In this document: in pieces, positions 17,017-26,198 of the stretch
Layout of the letters: each line of letters opens with the position of its first letter
Numbering within the stretch: the first letter of the stretch is position 1
Origin: Hanstruepera flava
Lineage (GTDB): Bacteria; Bacteroidota; Bacteroidia; Flavobacteriales; Flavobacteriaceae
Direction: 5' to 3'
Length of the DNA: 64,000 bases
Assembly: GCF_023634025.1 (NCBI RefSeq)
Contig: NZ_JALJCW010000004.1
Location: 124,001 to 188,000, forward strand
Notes under the pieces: generated by a model
Databases searched by the model: none
What the model was told of the DNA's origin: nothing
The model's input: the letters and a program-made list of their open reading frames with translations, nothing else
Position numbers and translations under genes: made by a program

Positions 17017-17874
17017 TTAAATTACCATATTATCAATTGGACAAACAAGAATTCCTTGAGCTCCGTTAGCTTTAAGCTCATCTATAATTTCCCAAAATTC
17101 ATTTTTATTAATTACCGAGTGTATTGAGCTCCAACCCTTTTCTGCTAAAGGTAAAACCGTTGGGCTTTTCATACCTGGTAATATTTTTATTATATCATTA
17201 AGTTTTTCATCAGGAGCATTTAGTAACACATACTTTGATTGTCTCCCCTTTAAAACCGATTGAAATCGAAATTGTAATCTGTCTAGAATAGCTTGATTTT
17301 CTTCAGAAATTAATGGTGAAGCAGCCAAAACAGCTTCAGATTTTAAAATGACTTCAACTTCTTTTAAGTTGTTCTTAAAGAGTGTACTACCACTAGAAAC
17401 AATATCTACAATAGCATCGGCTAGTCCGATATTAGGAGCTATTTCAACAGAGCCGTTTATGATATGAAGATTGGCTTCTACCTTATTTGACTTTAAAAAT
17501 TGATTAACTGTATTAGGATAAGATGTAGCAATGCGCTTTCCTTGTAGGTCACTAATGTTTTCGTATTTAAAAGATTTAGGAACAGCAACTGATACTTTAC
17601 AAGTTGAGAAACCTAGCTTTTCAATAATAGCTATATCCTGCCCTTTTTCAATAAGAACATTTTCACCAATTATTGCCGCATCTACAACACCATCACGCAA
17701 GTATTGTGGAATGTCACCATTACGTAAATAAAAAACTTCTAAAGGAAAGTTCCTAGCTGAAGCTTTGAGTTGATCTTTACCATTATCTATTGAAATACCT
17801 ACATCTTTTAGGATTTTCATAGAATCGTCATGAAGTCTTCCTGATTTTTGAACCGCTATTTTTAATTTACTCAT
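17017..17874 (-). CDS. hisG: HisG: ATP phosphoribosyltransferase, long form
   Basis: 285 residues, the long form with its own C-terminal ACT-like regulatory domain (about 205-285: YVLLNAPDEKLNDIIKILPGMKSPTVLPLA), so no HisZ is expected and none is seen. N-terminal KIAVQKSGRL, DAAIIGENVLIEKG, GIADAIVDIVSSGSTL (written GLADAIVDIV here) bind PRPP and ATP. First committed, feedback-inhibited step and first gene of the operon. It is preceded by the attenuator leader at 17941-18061 and a small hairpin 6 bases before the ATG. Confidence 0.97.
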   Translation of the reverse strand: MSKLKIAVQKSGRLHDDSMKILKDVGISIDNGKDQLKASARNFPLEVFYLRNGDIPQYLRDGVVDAAIIGENVLIEKGQDIAIIEKLGFSTCKVSVAVPKSFKYENISDLQGKRIATSYPNTVNQFLKSNKVEANLHIINGSVEIAPNIGLADAIVDIVSSGSTLFKNNLKEVEVILKSEAVLAASPLISEENQAILDRLQFRFQSVLKGRQSKYVLLNAPDEKLNDIIKILPGMKSPTVLPLAEKGWSSIHSVINKNEFWEIIDELKANGAQGILVCPIDNMVI

Positions 17875-17880
17875 ACTAAA

Positions 17881-17896
17881 TCCCGAGAAAGCGGGA
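17881..17896 (-). promoter_or_regulatory. Hairpin just before the hisG start
   Basis: TCCCG / CGGGA stem with a 6-base loop, ending 6 bases before the hisG ATG on the minus strand. It could limit ribosome access or be a 5' stabiliser. Not followed by a T-tract, so not a terminator. Confidence 0.4.
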
Positions 17897-17940
17897 ATCT
17901 TTTGTTTGTGTTTGAGTAAACCTTTAGGAGTGTTTTTTAA

Positions 17941-17977
17941 TAAAAAATAAACCCGCTTGATTTACTCAAACGGGTTT
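17941..17977 (-). terminator. Attenuator terminator of the his operon
   Basis: On the minus strand: AAACCCG ... CGGGTTT outer stem (17971-17977 with 17949-17955), a TTGA/TCAA inner stem (17966-17969 with 17957-17960), then ATTTTTTA. It lies between the His-rich leader peptide and hisG, more than 60 bases before the hisG ATG, so it acts on operon read-through. Confidence 0.85.
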
Positions 17978-18022
17978 AAAATATATTTAGATTTATTCAA
18001 TACATTTTCAGCTCGCTTGAGT
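17964..18022 (-). promoter_or_regulatory. Antiterminator pairing of the his attenuator
   Basis: ACTCAAGCG in the leader (18014-18022, just before the leader stop) is complementary over 9 bases (one G-U) to CGTTTGAGT at 17964-17972, which is the 5' arm and loop of the terminator. Pairing removes the inner stem and two outer base pairs of the terminator. A ribosome at the leader stop would cover the first element; a ribosome stalled at the His codons would leave it free. Confidence 0.75.
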
Positions 18023-18061
18023 GCAAGTATGAAAATGATGATGTAATTGAATAAAATTCAT
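18008..18061 (-). CDS. hisL: His operon leader peptide (17 aa)
   Basis: ATG at 18061, TGA at 18008-18010. The peptide reads MNFIQLHHHFHTCTQAS: four His in five codons (positions 7, 8, 9 and 11, all CAT), the expected sensor of a histidine attenuator. It is followed by an antiterminator element, then the terminator at 17941-17977, then hisG. Starved cells should stall in the His codons, free the antiterminator and transcribe the operon. The mechanism is established for enteric his operons; its use here is inferred from the sequence arrangement. Confidence 0.85.
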   Translation of the reverse strand: MNFIQLHHHFHTCTQAS

Positions 18062-18127
18062 GTTGTTTATTTTACTGAACAAATTTTCAAAAAAAATAAT
18101 TACAAATCCAAATAGTTTTTAAAAAAA

Positions 18128-18940
18128 TTATTGATTACCAAGTATAATAGGCATTCCAGAGTCTCCAGAACCAATTACAATGACTTTGGAATTAGGTGAT
18201 TCTGATAATTTAATAGTGGCTTCAATACCTTTATCCTGTAAAATTTTATCGGTTAAAGAGGCGCTCAAGATCTTGTTAGCATCTGCTTTACCTTTGGCTT
18301 CGATACGTTGGCGCTCGGCTTCTTTTTGTGCAGTAACCAATCTAAATTCGTATTCTAAAGATTCCTGTTCTTGCTTTAATTTACGTTCAATAGCATCTTT
18401 AATAGTTGGCGGTAGTGTAACATCTCTAATTAAAATGCTGTTTAATTGAATATATTGGTCTTCCACAATTTTTTTAGTCTCTTCATAAATTTCAGCTTGA
18501 ATGGCATCACGTTTTGTAGAATACAACTGTTCTGGTGTATAACGACCTACTACACTTCTTGCAGCCGAACGAACGGCTGGTTGTAAAACCCGTTGTAGAT
18601 AATCTTTACCTTTTTCTTTATGTAGTCTTGGTAAATCTGAATATTTTGGCTGATATAATACAGAAGCATCTAATTTAATATCCAATCCATTTGAGGATAA
18701 AACCGACATTTTTTCTGGTATCTCCTGTTGTCTCACTTCATATTCTATAACACTATTCCAAGGCGCTACAAAATTAATACCCTCGCCGAGAGGATCGCTA
18801 TCTGGGTCTACTCCTCCACCCAACTGATATAAAACTCCTGCATAACCTGAATCAATTGTTACAATAGACTTTGTAACAAGAACAAACAACACTATAATTG
18901 CAATAATAATTGGCAAACCAATTTTCGGTAATCTTTCCAT
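18128..18940 (-). CDS. Prohibitin-family (SPFH/band 7) membrane protein
   Basis: 270 residues. An N-terminal membrane helix (about 10-28, IIIAIIVLFVLVTKSI) is followed by the SPFH/prohibitin domain (VTIDSGYAGVLYQLGGGV near 27-44, REIPEKM-like strand EVRQQEIPEKM, VGRYTPEQLYSTKRDAI near 131) and a coiled coil (ERKLKQEQESLEYEFRLVTAQKEAERQRIEAKG). Such proteins form ring-like scaffolds in the inner membrane and often protect or recruit proteases such as FtsH. It comes 15 bases after the vWA-type gene and precedes the his leader by about 65 bases. Confidence 0.9.
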   Translation of the reverse strand: MERLPKIGLPIIIAIIVLFVLVTKSIVTIDSGYAGVLYQLGGGVDPDSDPLGEGINFVAPWNSVIEYEVRQQEIPEKMSVLSSNGLDIKLDASVLYQPKYSDLPRLHKEKGKDYLQRVLQPAVRSAARSVVGRYTPEQLYSTKRDAIQAEIYEETKKIVEDQYIQLNSILIRDVTLPPTIKDAIERKLKQEQESLEYEFRLVTAQKEAERQRIEAKGKADANKILSASLTDKILQDKGIEATIKLSESPNSKVIVIGSGDSGMPIILGNQ

Positions 18941-18955
18941 TTTTAAAATTTTAAA

Positions 18956-20989
18956 TTAAATAAGTCCGTTATATTTTCTAATAAACCATTCAGAAGCTAA
19001 ACAAATAGCCATTAAGGCAAGTAAATATTTCCAGTCTATCAAAGGTACTGTATTTTTTGTGCTTTTCTCAATAGTTACAAAGCGATTATCGTTTAATAAA
19101 TCGTTAATCAAATCTTGAGAAGTATTGGGAAAATAAGCATTTCCTGAACTATTGGTAGCTAATGCCTGCATTTTTGTTACATCGGCATTTAAAAATTGCT
19201 CTTCAATATTATATTCCAGGATTTTGAATTTCCCTGATTTGCTCAAATTATCTGTTTCGGTTTTTACAGTAAAACTATAATCTGAAGGAGGCAAACTACT
19301 TAAATCGACTTCAAAATTATTATTTCGTAACACAAACGGAAAATCTCTAACAACCTTTGTGCTATCGTTTATTACAGAGATTATCAAACTTTCACGGCTG
19401 TCAAACTCATAATTTTTATTGTAATACTGTGCTTTAACAATAACGTTTGAGTTGCCTTCGTAAAAAGAACTATAATCCAAAGTCAATCGTTCCTTACGCT
19501 TATTTGTTGATAAATATTGAACTAATTTCCCTGTAAAGTTATCAAAGGCATTGAACGATTTAGTATTTAAAAATGATTGAGCACGCCACTGCCATATATT
19601 TTCTCCAAAAATTACGGCTTCTCTCCTACCATTTACCTCAAAACTTGCCATTAGTGGATTATCAGTTGTTGTGCTTCTTATCTTCTTATACAATACGGTT
19701 TCAAAAGGAATGGTAAATTCAACATTACCAAATTTTGATTTTAAAGGCGGAAAGGATTCAAAATCTAAATCACTAATAATAAACACATTATAATTTTTAT
19801 TTGGAAAAGCCAAATAATTTTCTGTTTGAGCAGAATTCTTTTGTGTATAAAATGAATTTACTTGATTTAAGAAATTCCAATCTGTTTTTGTGCCTGTAAT
19901 GACCAATTTATTACTTTTTGAAGCATCTAATTTTTCATAAATTGATTTAAAGCGATTGTTAGGTTGGTATAATATAACTAATTGAAAATCATTTATTTTG
20001 TTTTCATATTCTTTAGTAGTTAAAATACTCACTGTTCGTTGCTCATTACTTTCTATGCTCTTTTTTAAAGCACCAATATCTGGATGGAGCCAATCGCTTA
20101 CAATTGCTATTTTAGATTTCTCATCAACAACTTCAATAGCAAAGTTTTTAACATTGTTTCGTGTATTTAATTCACTCGCTATAGGCTCTATATTAACTTG
20201 ATAAGAAAACGTTCCAACGCTATTGGCTGGTAATGTAAAATTCACAACAGCTGAATTGCTATTCTTATCAAGTTTCAGCACTGACGAATAAACAGTTGAA
20301 CCGCCGCTTTTCACTGTAAACTTCGGATTAACAACTTCATCACCATTATAAACAATAATAGCCTCTAAAGGGAATTTGTTCTTTAAAAACGCATATTTAT
20401 TGACGTTCAATTGCTCTATCTTTATATCAACATGCGTTACAGTATCTCCTAAAATAATAGGAAATATAGGTTGTTTATATGTTCTTGTGGCAAAACTGTA
20501 GTCGCTGCCATAAGTTTGATTTCCATCAGACAGAATAATAGTTGGCGCAACTGTTTGTTTGTAAACATCATTTAAGCCGCCAAATAAGTTATCAAAATTA
20601 GTTTGTTTATCTTGAAATGATAAGCTGTCAGAAAGTTTCAAATCGTTCCCAAAAGCATAATAATCAATATTAAATTTTTCATTTAGTTCTTGATGGTTTC
20701 GTATGTTACCAACTATACTTTCAACTAAAGAATCTTGTTTTAAAAACGAAATAGAATTTGAATTATCTACCGCTACAACCAAGCTAGGCTTTTCGTAAAA
20801 AGTAGATTGTCGTTCTATTTTGGGGTTTATTAATAATAGAACTATGGCGAATACAGTAATAAACCGTAGTGCTAACAAATAATTGTTTACCGATAGTTTA
20901 TGTTTCACCTTATATTTATACTGAAAAAGCGCTACTAATAGCGCTATAATTCCAGATATAATAATATATAAGATTATTGTACTCGACAT
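18956..20989 (-). CDS. vWA-like membrane protein of Bacteroidota
   Basis: 677 residues. Two N-terminal membrane helices (about 5-22 and 38-58), then a von Willebrand A-like region with VVAVDNSNSISFLKQD near 81-96 (a modified DxSxS metal site: DNSNS) and ILSDGNQTYGSDY near 152-164, then long beta-rich domains, and a final membrane helix near 655-672 (LLALMAICLASEWFIRKY). This plan matches Bacteroidota 'VWA domain' proteins near BatA-like systems; function unknown. Two bases separate it from fabG and 15 from the prohibitin gene, so it is in the same transcript. Confidence 0.75.
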   Translation of the reverse strand: MSSTIILYIIISGIIALLVALFQYKYKVKHKLSVNNYLLALRFITVFAIVLLLINPKIERQSTFYEKPSLVVAVDNSNSISFLKQDSLVESIVGNIRNHQELNEKFNIDYYAFGNDLKLSDSLSFQDKQTNFDNLFGGLNDVYKQTVAPTIILSDGNQTYGSDYSFATRTYKQPIFPIILGDTVTHVDIKIEQLNVNKYAFLKNKFPLEAIIVYNGDEVVNPKFTVKSGGSTVYSSVLKLDKNSNSAVVNFTLPANSVGTFSYQVNIEPIASELNTRNNVKNFAIEVVDEKSKIAIVSDWLHPDIGALKKSIESNEQRTVSILTTKEYENKINDFQLVILYQPNNRFKSIYEKLDASKSNKLVITGTKTDWNFLNQVNSFYTQKNSAQTENYLAFPNKNYNVFIISDLDFESFPPLKSKFGNVEFTIPFETVLYKKIRSTTTDNPLMASFEVNGRREAVIFGENIWQWRAQSFLNTKSFNAFDNFTGKLVQYLSTNKRKERLTLDYSSFYEGNSNVIVKAQYYNKNYEFDSRESLIISVINDSTKVVRDFPFVLRNNNFEVDLSSLPPSDYSFTVKTETDNLSKSGKFKILEYNIEEQFLNADVTKMQALATNSSGNAYFPNTSQDLINDLLNDNRFVTIEKSTKNTVPLIDWKYLLALMAICLASEWFIRKYNGLI

Positions 20990-20990
20990 G

Positions 20991-21737
20991 TTATGTTAGC
21001 ATACCTCCATCTACATTTAAAGTTTGACCTGTAACATAAGTAGACATATCACTTGCCAAGAATACGCAGGCATTGGCTATATCCTCTGGTGTTCCACCTC
21101 GTTTTAAAGGGATTGCTTCTCGCCAACCTTTTACAGTATCTTCATCTAATTTTGCAGTCATTTCAGTTTCAATAAAACCTGGAGCAATCACATTACTTCT
21201 AATGTTTCTCGAGCCTAATTCTAAAGCAACTGATTTAGAGAATCCAATAATACCAGCTTTTGAAGCTGCATAATTGGTTTGCCCAGCATTCCCTTTAACA
21301 CCAACTACAGAACTCATGTTTATAATGGAGCCTTTACGTTGCTTTAACATGGTACGCTGAACGGCTTTCGTCATATTAAAAACTGACTTTAAATTAACTT
21401 CAATAACTGTATCAAAATCTTCTTCACTTATACGCATAAGTAAATTGTCTTTTGTAATTCCAGCATTATTAACAAGTACATCAATGCTTCCAAATTCAGC
21501 TACAACTGCATCAGCTAACTCTTGAGCTTCCTGAAAACTAGCAGCATTACTCTTATATCCTTTTGCTTTAACGCCTAATGCGTTTAATTCTTTTTCTAAC
21601 TCATTTGCTGCTTCAACAGAAGAGCTATACGTAAATGCTACATTAGCACCTTGTTGTGCAAAAACTTGAGCTATACCTCTGCCTATTCCTCTACTAGCTC
21701 CAGTTATTATGGCTGTTTTCCCGTCTAATAATTTCAT
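20991..21737 (-). CDS. fabG: FabG: 3-oxoacyl-[acyl-carrier-protein] reductase
   Basis: 248 residues when started at ATG 21737 (MKLLDGKTAIITGASRGIG); a TTG 45 bases upstream adds an unlikely tail. Short-chain dehydrogenase with the NADP loop GASRGIGRG, NNAGITKDNLL, the catalytic Ser-Tyr-Lys in MSSVVG and YAASKAG, and a C-terminal YVTGQTLNVDGGM. Reduces 3-oxoacyl-ACP in fatty acid elongation. It overlaps in operon position with the lipid A genes nearby but is separated from sucD by a terminator. Confidence 0.95.
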   Translation of the reverse strand: MKLLDGKTAIITGASRGIGRGIAQVFAQQGANVAFTYSSSVEAANELEKELNALGVKAKGYKSNAASFQEAQELADAVVAEFGSIDVLVNNAGITKDNLLMRISEEDFDTVIEVNLKSVFNMTKAVQRTMLKQRKGSIINMSSVVGVKGNAGQTNYAASKAGIIGFSKSVALELGSRNIRSNVIAPGFIETEMTAKLDEDTVKGWREAIPLKRGGTPEDIANACVFLASDMSTYVTGQTLNVDGGMLT

Positions 21738-21793
21738 GTTTGAATATTGTGATTGGTTGTTTTTCAAATATAATAAATACAAGATGCATCAAA

Positions 21794-21822
21794 TAAAAAA
21801 ACCTTACAAGATTTTGTAAGGT
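21794..21822. terminator. Terminator after sucD
   Basis: Perfect 9-bp stem ACCTTACAA (21801-21809) / TTGTAAGGT (21814-21822), loop GATT; on the minus strand it is followed by a run of seven T. It lies 25 bases past the sucD stop and 57 bases upstream of the fabG ATG, dividing the long minus-strand block into at least two transcripts. Confidence 0.85.
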
Positions 21823-21846
21823 TTTTAACAGAATATTATTAAACTT

Positions 21847-22719
21847 TTAAGCCAAAACTTCAGCTACTTTTTTGCCTATTTCAGCAGGAGAATCAACTAC
21901 ATGTATACCACAAGCTCTCATGATTTTCTTTTTCGCTTGAGCTGTATCATCACTTCCTCCAACTATAGCGCCAGCGTGTCCCATTGTTCGACCAGCAGGA
22001 GCTGTTTCTCCAGCAATAAAACCAACTACCGGTTTTTTACTTCCGCTTTCTTTATACCAATTAGCAGCATCGGCTTCTAATTGACCTCCAATTTCACCAA
22101 TCATAACTACTGCTTCAGTTTCTGGATCATTAATCAACAACTCAAGAGCTTGCTTGGTTGTAGTTCCTATTATTGGATCACCACCAATACCTATTGCTGT
22201 AGTTATACCCAAGCCTTGCTTTACAACTTGGTCTGCTGCTTCGTAAGTTAATGTACCTGATTTAGAGACAATACCTACTTTTCCTTTCTTGAATACAAAA
22301 CCAGGCATGATACCAACTTTTGCTTCCTCTGGTGTAATTACACCTGGGCAGTTAGGCCCAATTAAACGACAGTCTTTATCTTTTATATAATAAGAAGCAA
22401 TAATCATATCTGCAACAGGAATACCTTCTGTAATCGTAATAATAACTTTAATTCCAGCATCAGCAGCTTCCATAATAGCATCGGCTGCAAAAGCAGGCGG
22501 AACAAATATTATGGTTGTATCAGCACCAACTTTTTCCACAGCTTCTTGAACTGTATTAAAAACGGGCTTATCTAAATGGGTTTGTCCACCTTTACCTGGT
22601 GTAACGCCTCCTACTACATTTGTACCATATTCAATCATTTGACCAGCGTGAAAAGTACCTTCGCTACCAGTAAACCCTTGAACTATTATTTTTGAATCTT
22701 TGTTAACTAAAACGCTCAT
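21847..22719 (-). CDS. sucD: SucD: succinyl-CoA synthetase alpha subunit
   Basis: 290 residues, standard length. CoA-binding Rossmann part starts [23 protein letters not shown]; then [14 protein letters not shown] near 117-130, [12 protein letters not shown] and the phospho-histidine loop GHAGAIVGG near 250. Interconverts succinyl-CoA and succinate with ATP or GTP in the TCA cycle. The beta subunit gene is not in the window, which is common in Bacteroidota. Terminator follows. Confidence 0.96.
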   Translation of the reverse strand: MSVLVNKDSKIIVQGFTGSEGTFHAGQMIEYGTNVVGGVTPGKGGQTHLDKPVFNTVQEAVEKVGADTTIIFVPPAFAADAIMEAADAGIKVIITITEGIPVADMIIASYYIKDKDCRLIGPNCPGVITPEEAKVGIMPGFVFKKGKVGIVSKSGTLTYEAADQVVKQGLGITTAIGIGGDPIIGTTTKQALELLINDPETEAVVMIGEIGGQLEADAANWYKESGSKKPVVGFIAGETAPAGRTMGHAGAIVGGSDDTAQAKKKIMRACGIHVVDSPAEIGKKVAEVLA

Positions 22720-22790
22720 TTAAGTTTGATTTTTGTTGTTTTTTAATCGATTACAAAAGTAATCTTTTGCATACTATTTGTAAAAGTATT

Positions 22791-23198
22791 TTACGAATTT
22801 ATTTTATTAAAGGCATTTGAATTAAGTGTGTCGTGATCTGCAGGTTGACTCATTTCGTAAACACGATAAATTTTATCATCTTTAATTTCAATAATAGACA
22901 TATAATGAGCCAATGGAATTTCTTCTTCTGTAGACTCTATAGTCTTTGCATATAAAGTGTATCTGGTTGTAACCTGATTACCATCAGACAACAGATGACT
23001 TAATTGGAATCTTAAATTATTATAAGACTCGGTAATGCCCTTAAAGAAATTATAAACACCTGTAAAGTCTCGTTCTCTAAAACCCAGACTGCTATTCCAA
23101 TACACCTTACAGTCTTGGTGATAAAACTTTTCTATTAAGCTTAAGTCATTTGCTAAATCGGATTCGTAGAAAGTTTGTATTAATTTTTTAGGGCTCAT
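22791..23198 (-). CDS. NTF2-like / SnoaL-type protein
   Basis: 135 residues with the cone-like NTF2 fold pattern: [30 protein letters not shown] near 6-35, [15 protein letters not shown], and a late [20 protein letters not shown] strand. Family members include SnoaL cyclases and many proteins of unknown ligand. Its ATG overlaps the stop of the upstream lpxD-like gene (ATGA), so it is translated with it. No active-site pair stands out. Confidence 0.75.
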   Translation of the reverse strand: MSPKKLIQTFYESDLANDLSLIEKFYHQDCKVYWNSSLGFRERDFTGVYNFFKGITESYNNLRFQLSHLLSDGNQVTTRYTLYAKTIESTEEEIPLAHYMSIIEIKDDKIYRVYEMSQPADHDTLNSNAFNKINS

Positions 23199-24133
23199 TT
23201 ATTTTTCTTTAATATTTCTAATATTTCAGGAATCTTTTTAATTGATGCGATTTCTTTATATTTTGATCTGAAATCATCTGCTGGAGTTCCAAAATAACTC
23301 TTACCCCCTTCTAAAGATTTACTAACGCCTGATTGCGCAGAAATAACAGCCTTTGCTCCAATTGTAATACCACTGGTCATACCAACTTGCCCCCAAATGG
23401 TTACTTCGTCTTCTATAACAACGCAGCCAGCAATTCCAACTTGAGAAGCAATAAGACATTTTTTTCCAATTATTGTATCATGTCCTACTTGAATTTGATT
23501 ATCCAGTTTAGAACCTTCGCCAATTGTGGTATCGCCAGTCACCCCTTTATCTATTGTGCAAGCAGCGCCAATATGAACATTATCTTGAATTATTACACGT
23601 CCTCCAGACAACAGTTGATCAAATCCTTCTGGACGATTTTTGTAATAAAAAGCACTCGCTCCCAAAACCGTTCCAGCATGAATTACGACATTATTACCTA
23701 TAACCGTGTTATCATAAATACTGACATTGGAATGTATAATACAGTTATCACCAATTGTAACATTATTTCCTATAAAGCAATTAGGCTGAACAACTGTTCC
23801 TTCTCCTATTTTTGCTGAACTGGAAATAGCAGAGTTTGATGATTGAAATGGTTTAAAGTATGTGGTAAGCTTGTTAAAGTCGCGAAAAGGATCGTCACTA
23901 ATCAATAAAGCTTTTCCTTCAGGGCAATCTACCTCCTTATTAATTAGAACAATTGTTGCTGCAGATTGCAATGCTTTGTCATAATACTTTGGGTGATCAA
24001 CAAAAACTATATCTCCTGGCTCTACTACATGAATTTCATTCATTCCAAGAACTGGAAAATCTTTATCACCAATAAAATCAACACTAATTAGATTGGCTAT
24101 TTCTTGTAAAGTATGTGCTTTTGGGAACTTCAT
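23195..24133 (-). CDS. Second LpxD-like acyltransferase
   Basis: 312 residues. N-terminal uridine-binding-like domain (to about residue 100), then left-handed beta-helix hexapeptide repeats ([18 protein letters not shown]...) and a [11 protein letters not shown] motif with the His that is catalytic in LpxD. It resembles UDP-3-O-(3-hydroxyacyl)glucosamine N-acyltransferase but is shorter than, and distinct from, the lpxD at 27592. It may N-acylate a different sugar nucleotide or a different chain. Gene order lpxA-efp-lipoprotein-lpxD2 is on one strand with very short spacers. Confidence 0.8.
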   Translation of the reverse strand: MKFPKAHTLQEIANLISVDFIGDKDFPVLGMNEIHVVEPGDIVFVDHPKYYDKALQSAATIVLINKEVDCPEGKALLISDDPFRDFNKLTTYFKPFQSSNSAISSSAKIGEGTVVQPNCFIGNNVTIGDNCIIHSNVSIYDNTVIGNNVVIHAGTVLGASAFYYKNRPEGFDQLLSGGRVIIQDNVHIGAACTIDKGVTGDTTIGEGSKLDNQIQVGHDTIIGKKCLIASQVGIAGCVVIEDEVTIWGQVGMTSGITIGAKAVISAQSGVSKSLEGGKSYFGTPADDFRSKYKEIASIKKIPEILEILKKNK

Positions 24134-24136
24134 TAA

Positions 24137-24736
24137 TTAGATTATTTTGAAAGTCCCATTGATATATTCAAAAGTATTCTCCAGTTTATCAAAACGACTA
24201 CTATCTGTCCAATTCATTAACATATAAATGTATTCTTCACCTTCAACAAAAGCGACTACATAAACAAAATCTATACCATCAATTATACCAGTAATTTTCA
24301 TTTGTTTGGCTGGATAACCATTAATATCCTTTAGCCCATAGTCTTGAAACTTAAATTGCTCAATAGTTTCATTAAACATTTTTTTCTGAATAATTGAATA
24401 ATTATTTATTGGTGAAAGGTCTGAATTATACTCTTCAAGTTCAGTGAAAATTGAAATAAACTCTTGCTTATTTTCATGTATTACAACTGTATAAGCTTCT
24501 TTATAAATGTTAGCATATTCTAGAGAAGCTTCAGGGTGAAGACTTTTCAACTCTTTCATGTAATTAGGCACATCTAAACTATATAAAGAATCAACATAAA
24601 TTGTTTTATAATCCTTTGCGGATAAAGATTCTGAATCTTGAACTGCAACATTTTTAGCAGCCTTATCTATCATTTCTAAACAACTTGTTAGGAAAATTAA
24701 ACAGATAATTACAATACCTATATTGGCTTTCTTCAT
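24137..24736 (-). CDS. Putative lipoprotein
   Basis: 199 residues from ATG 24736 (the TTG just before it is not needed). Signal peptide with lipobox LTSC (Cys about residue 19). The mature part has no recognised domain: an acidic N-terminal linker, ESLSAKDYKTIYVDSLYSLDVPNYM near 37, and a beta-rich C-terminus (GIDFVYVVAFVEGEEYIYMLMNW). It lies 3 bases after lpxD2's neighbour start and 5 bases after efp's stop in transcription order efp, lipoprotein, lpxD2. Role unknown. Confidence 0.75.
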   Translation of the reverse strand: MKKANIGIVIICLIFLTSCLEMIDKAAKNVAVQDSESLSAKDYKTIYVDSLYSLDVPNYMKELKSLHPEASLEYANIYKEAYTVVIHENKQEFISIFTELEEYNSDLSPINNYSIIQKKMFNETIEQFKFQDYGLKDINGYPAKQMKITGIIDGIDFVYVVAFVEGEEYIYMLMNWTDSSRFDKLENTFEYINGTFKII

Positions 24737-24741
24737 CAATG

Positions 24742-25308
24742 TTATTCCTTAATACGTTCCTTATACGTACCTTTTTCGGTCTCTATTTTTATTTTATCCC
24801 CTTCATTTATAAATAAAGGCACATTAACCTCTGCTCCAGTTTCAACAGTTGCTGGCTTGGTCGCATTTGTAGCTGTATTACCTTTTACACCAGGCTCTGT
24901 GTGGGTTACTTCAAGAATTACACTTGCTGGCATCTCAACAGAGAGTGGCATGTTATCTTCCGAATTGATTAAAATGGTAACTACCTCACCTTCTTTCATT
25001 AAATCAGGTCTATCCAGCGCAGCTTCTAGTAACCTGATTTGCGTGTAATCTTCCTGATTCATGAAATGGTAAAACTCACCATCATGGTATAAAAATTGAA
25101 ATTTATGTGTTTCCACTCGAACATCATCAATTTTATGTCCTGCTGAAAAGGTATTATCAATAACTTTTCCTGTTGTTACACTTTTCAATTTTGTTCTTAC
25201 GAATGCTGGACCTTTACCAGGTTTTACATGTAAAAACTCTATAATTTTATAAATATCATGATTATACCTGATGCATAATCCATTTCTAATATCTGATGTA
25301 TTGGCCAT
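24742..25308 (-). CDS. efp: Elongation factor P
   Basis: 188 residues, the usual EF-P length. KOW-like N domain with the tip sequence VKPGKGPAFVRTKLK near residues 29-43 (the Lys in PGKG is the residue modified in many bacteria), OB domain I with HKIDDVRVE and OB domain II with GDKIKIETEKGTY. It relieves ribosome stalling at polyproline. It is embedded in the lipid A operon between lpxA (4-base spacer) and the lipoprotein gene. Confidence 0.97.
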   Translation of the reverse strand: MANTSDIRNGLCIRYNHDIYKIIEFLHVKPGKGPAFVRTKLKSVTTGKVIDNTFSAGHKIDDVRVETHKFQFLYHDGEFYHFMNQEDYTQIRLLEAALDRPDLMKEGEVVTILINSEDNMPLSVEMPASVILEVTHTEPGVKGNTATNATKPATVETGAEVNVPLFINEGDKIKIETEKGTYKERIKE

Positions 25309-25312
25309 AAAT

Positions 25313-26098
25313 TTAATTTGATTTAAAATATCCTTTCATAATACCTCGCTGGGAATCTTTAATAAATTGTAGAATTTCATCGCGCTCTGGAGTTGCTTCC
25401 ATTTCGGCTTCAATAATTTCTGCAGCTTGAGTATTATTATAATTTTTTTGATAAAGTATTCTATATATATCCTGAATTTCTCTAATTTTTTCTGTTGAAA
25501 AACCACGTCTTCGTAATCCTACAGAATTAATACCTACATAAGATAATGGCTCACGCGCAGCCTTAACAAATGGCGGCACATCCTTTCTTACTAACGAACC
25601 TCCTGTTACAAAGGCATGGTTACCAATTGAGCAAAACTGGTGTACTGCTGTCATGCCGGCAAGCACAACATAATCGCCTACATTAATATGACCAGCTAAA
25701 GTACTATTGTTTGAAAAAATACAATTGTTTCCAACAATACAATCATGAGCCACGTGGCAGTAAGCCATTATTAAACAATTATTACCAATTACCGTTTTCA
25801 TTTTATCGGTAGTACCTCTATTGATAGTTACACACTCTCGAATAGTTACATTATCTCCTATTTCAACAGTTGTGTCTTCGTCATTATATTTAAGGTCTTG
25901 AGGAACCGCAGAAATAACAGCACCTGGAAAAATGTTACAGTTTTTACCTATTCGTGCACCTTCCATGATAGTGACATTACTACCAATCCATGTTCCTTCA
26001 CCAATTACAACATTATTATGTATAGTTGCAAAAGGTTCAATAACGACATTTTTGGCAATTTTTGCTCCTGGGTGTACGTATGCTAAAGGTTGATTCAT
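25313..26098 (-). CDS. lpxA: LpxA: UDP-N-acetylglucosamine O-acyltransferase
   Basis: 261 residues, standard. Left-handed beta-helix of hexapeptide repeats starting AYVHPGAKIAKNVVIEPFATIH; catalytic His in AYCHVAHDC near residue 125; C-terminal helical bundle with SYVGINSVGLRRRGFS near 185-200. First step of lipid A synthesis: transfer of a 3-hydroxyacyl chain to UDP-GlcNAc. It comes about 100 bases after lpxC-fabZ on the same strand. Confidence 0.96.
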   Translation of the reverse strand: MNQPLAYVHPGAKIAKNVVIEPFATIHNNVVIGEGTWIGSNVTIMEGARIGKNCNIFPGAVISAVPQDLKYNDEDTTVEIGDNVTIRECVTINRGTTDKMKTVIGNNCLIMAYCHVAHDCIVGNNCIFSNNSTLAGHINVGDYVVLAGMTAVHQFCSIGNHAFVTGGSLVRKDVPPFVKAAREPLSYVGINSVGLRRRGFSTEKIREIQDIYRILYQKNYNNTQAAEIIEAEMEATPERDEILQFIKDSQRGIMKGYFKSN

Positions 26099-26198
26099 TT
26101 TCGTTATTTTATGATTGATAAATAGGAGATAATGTGTTCGCCTATTAGTTTTTTAGAACTAACACAAAATTTCACGTTGGTTCTATTCATTTCTTTAC

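Noticed and set aside
23195-23198. Frameshift between the NTF2-like gene and lpxD2
   Set aside because: The ATGA overlap is an ordinary coupled start; both proteins are complete in their families.
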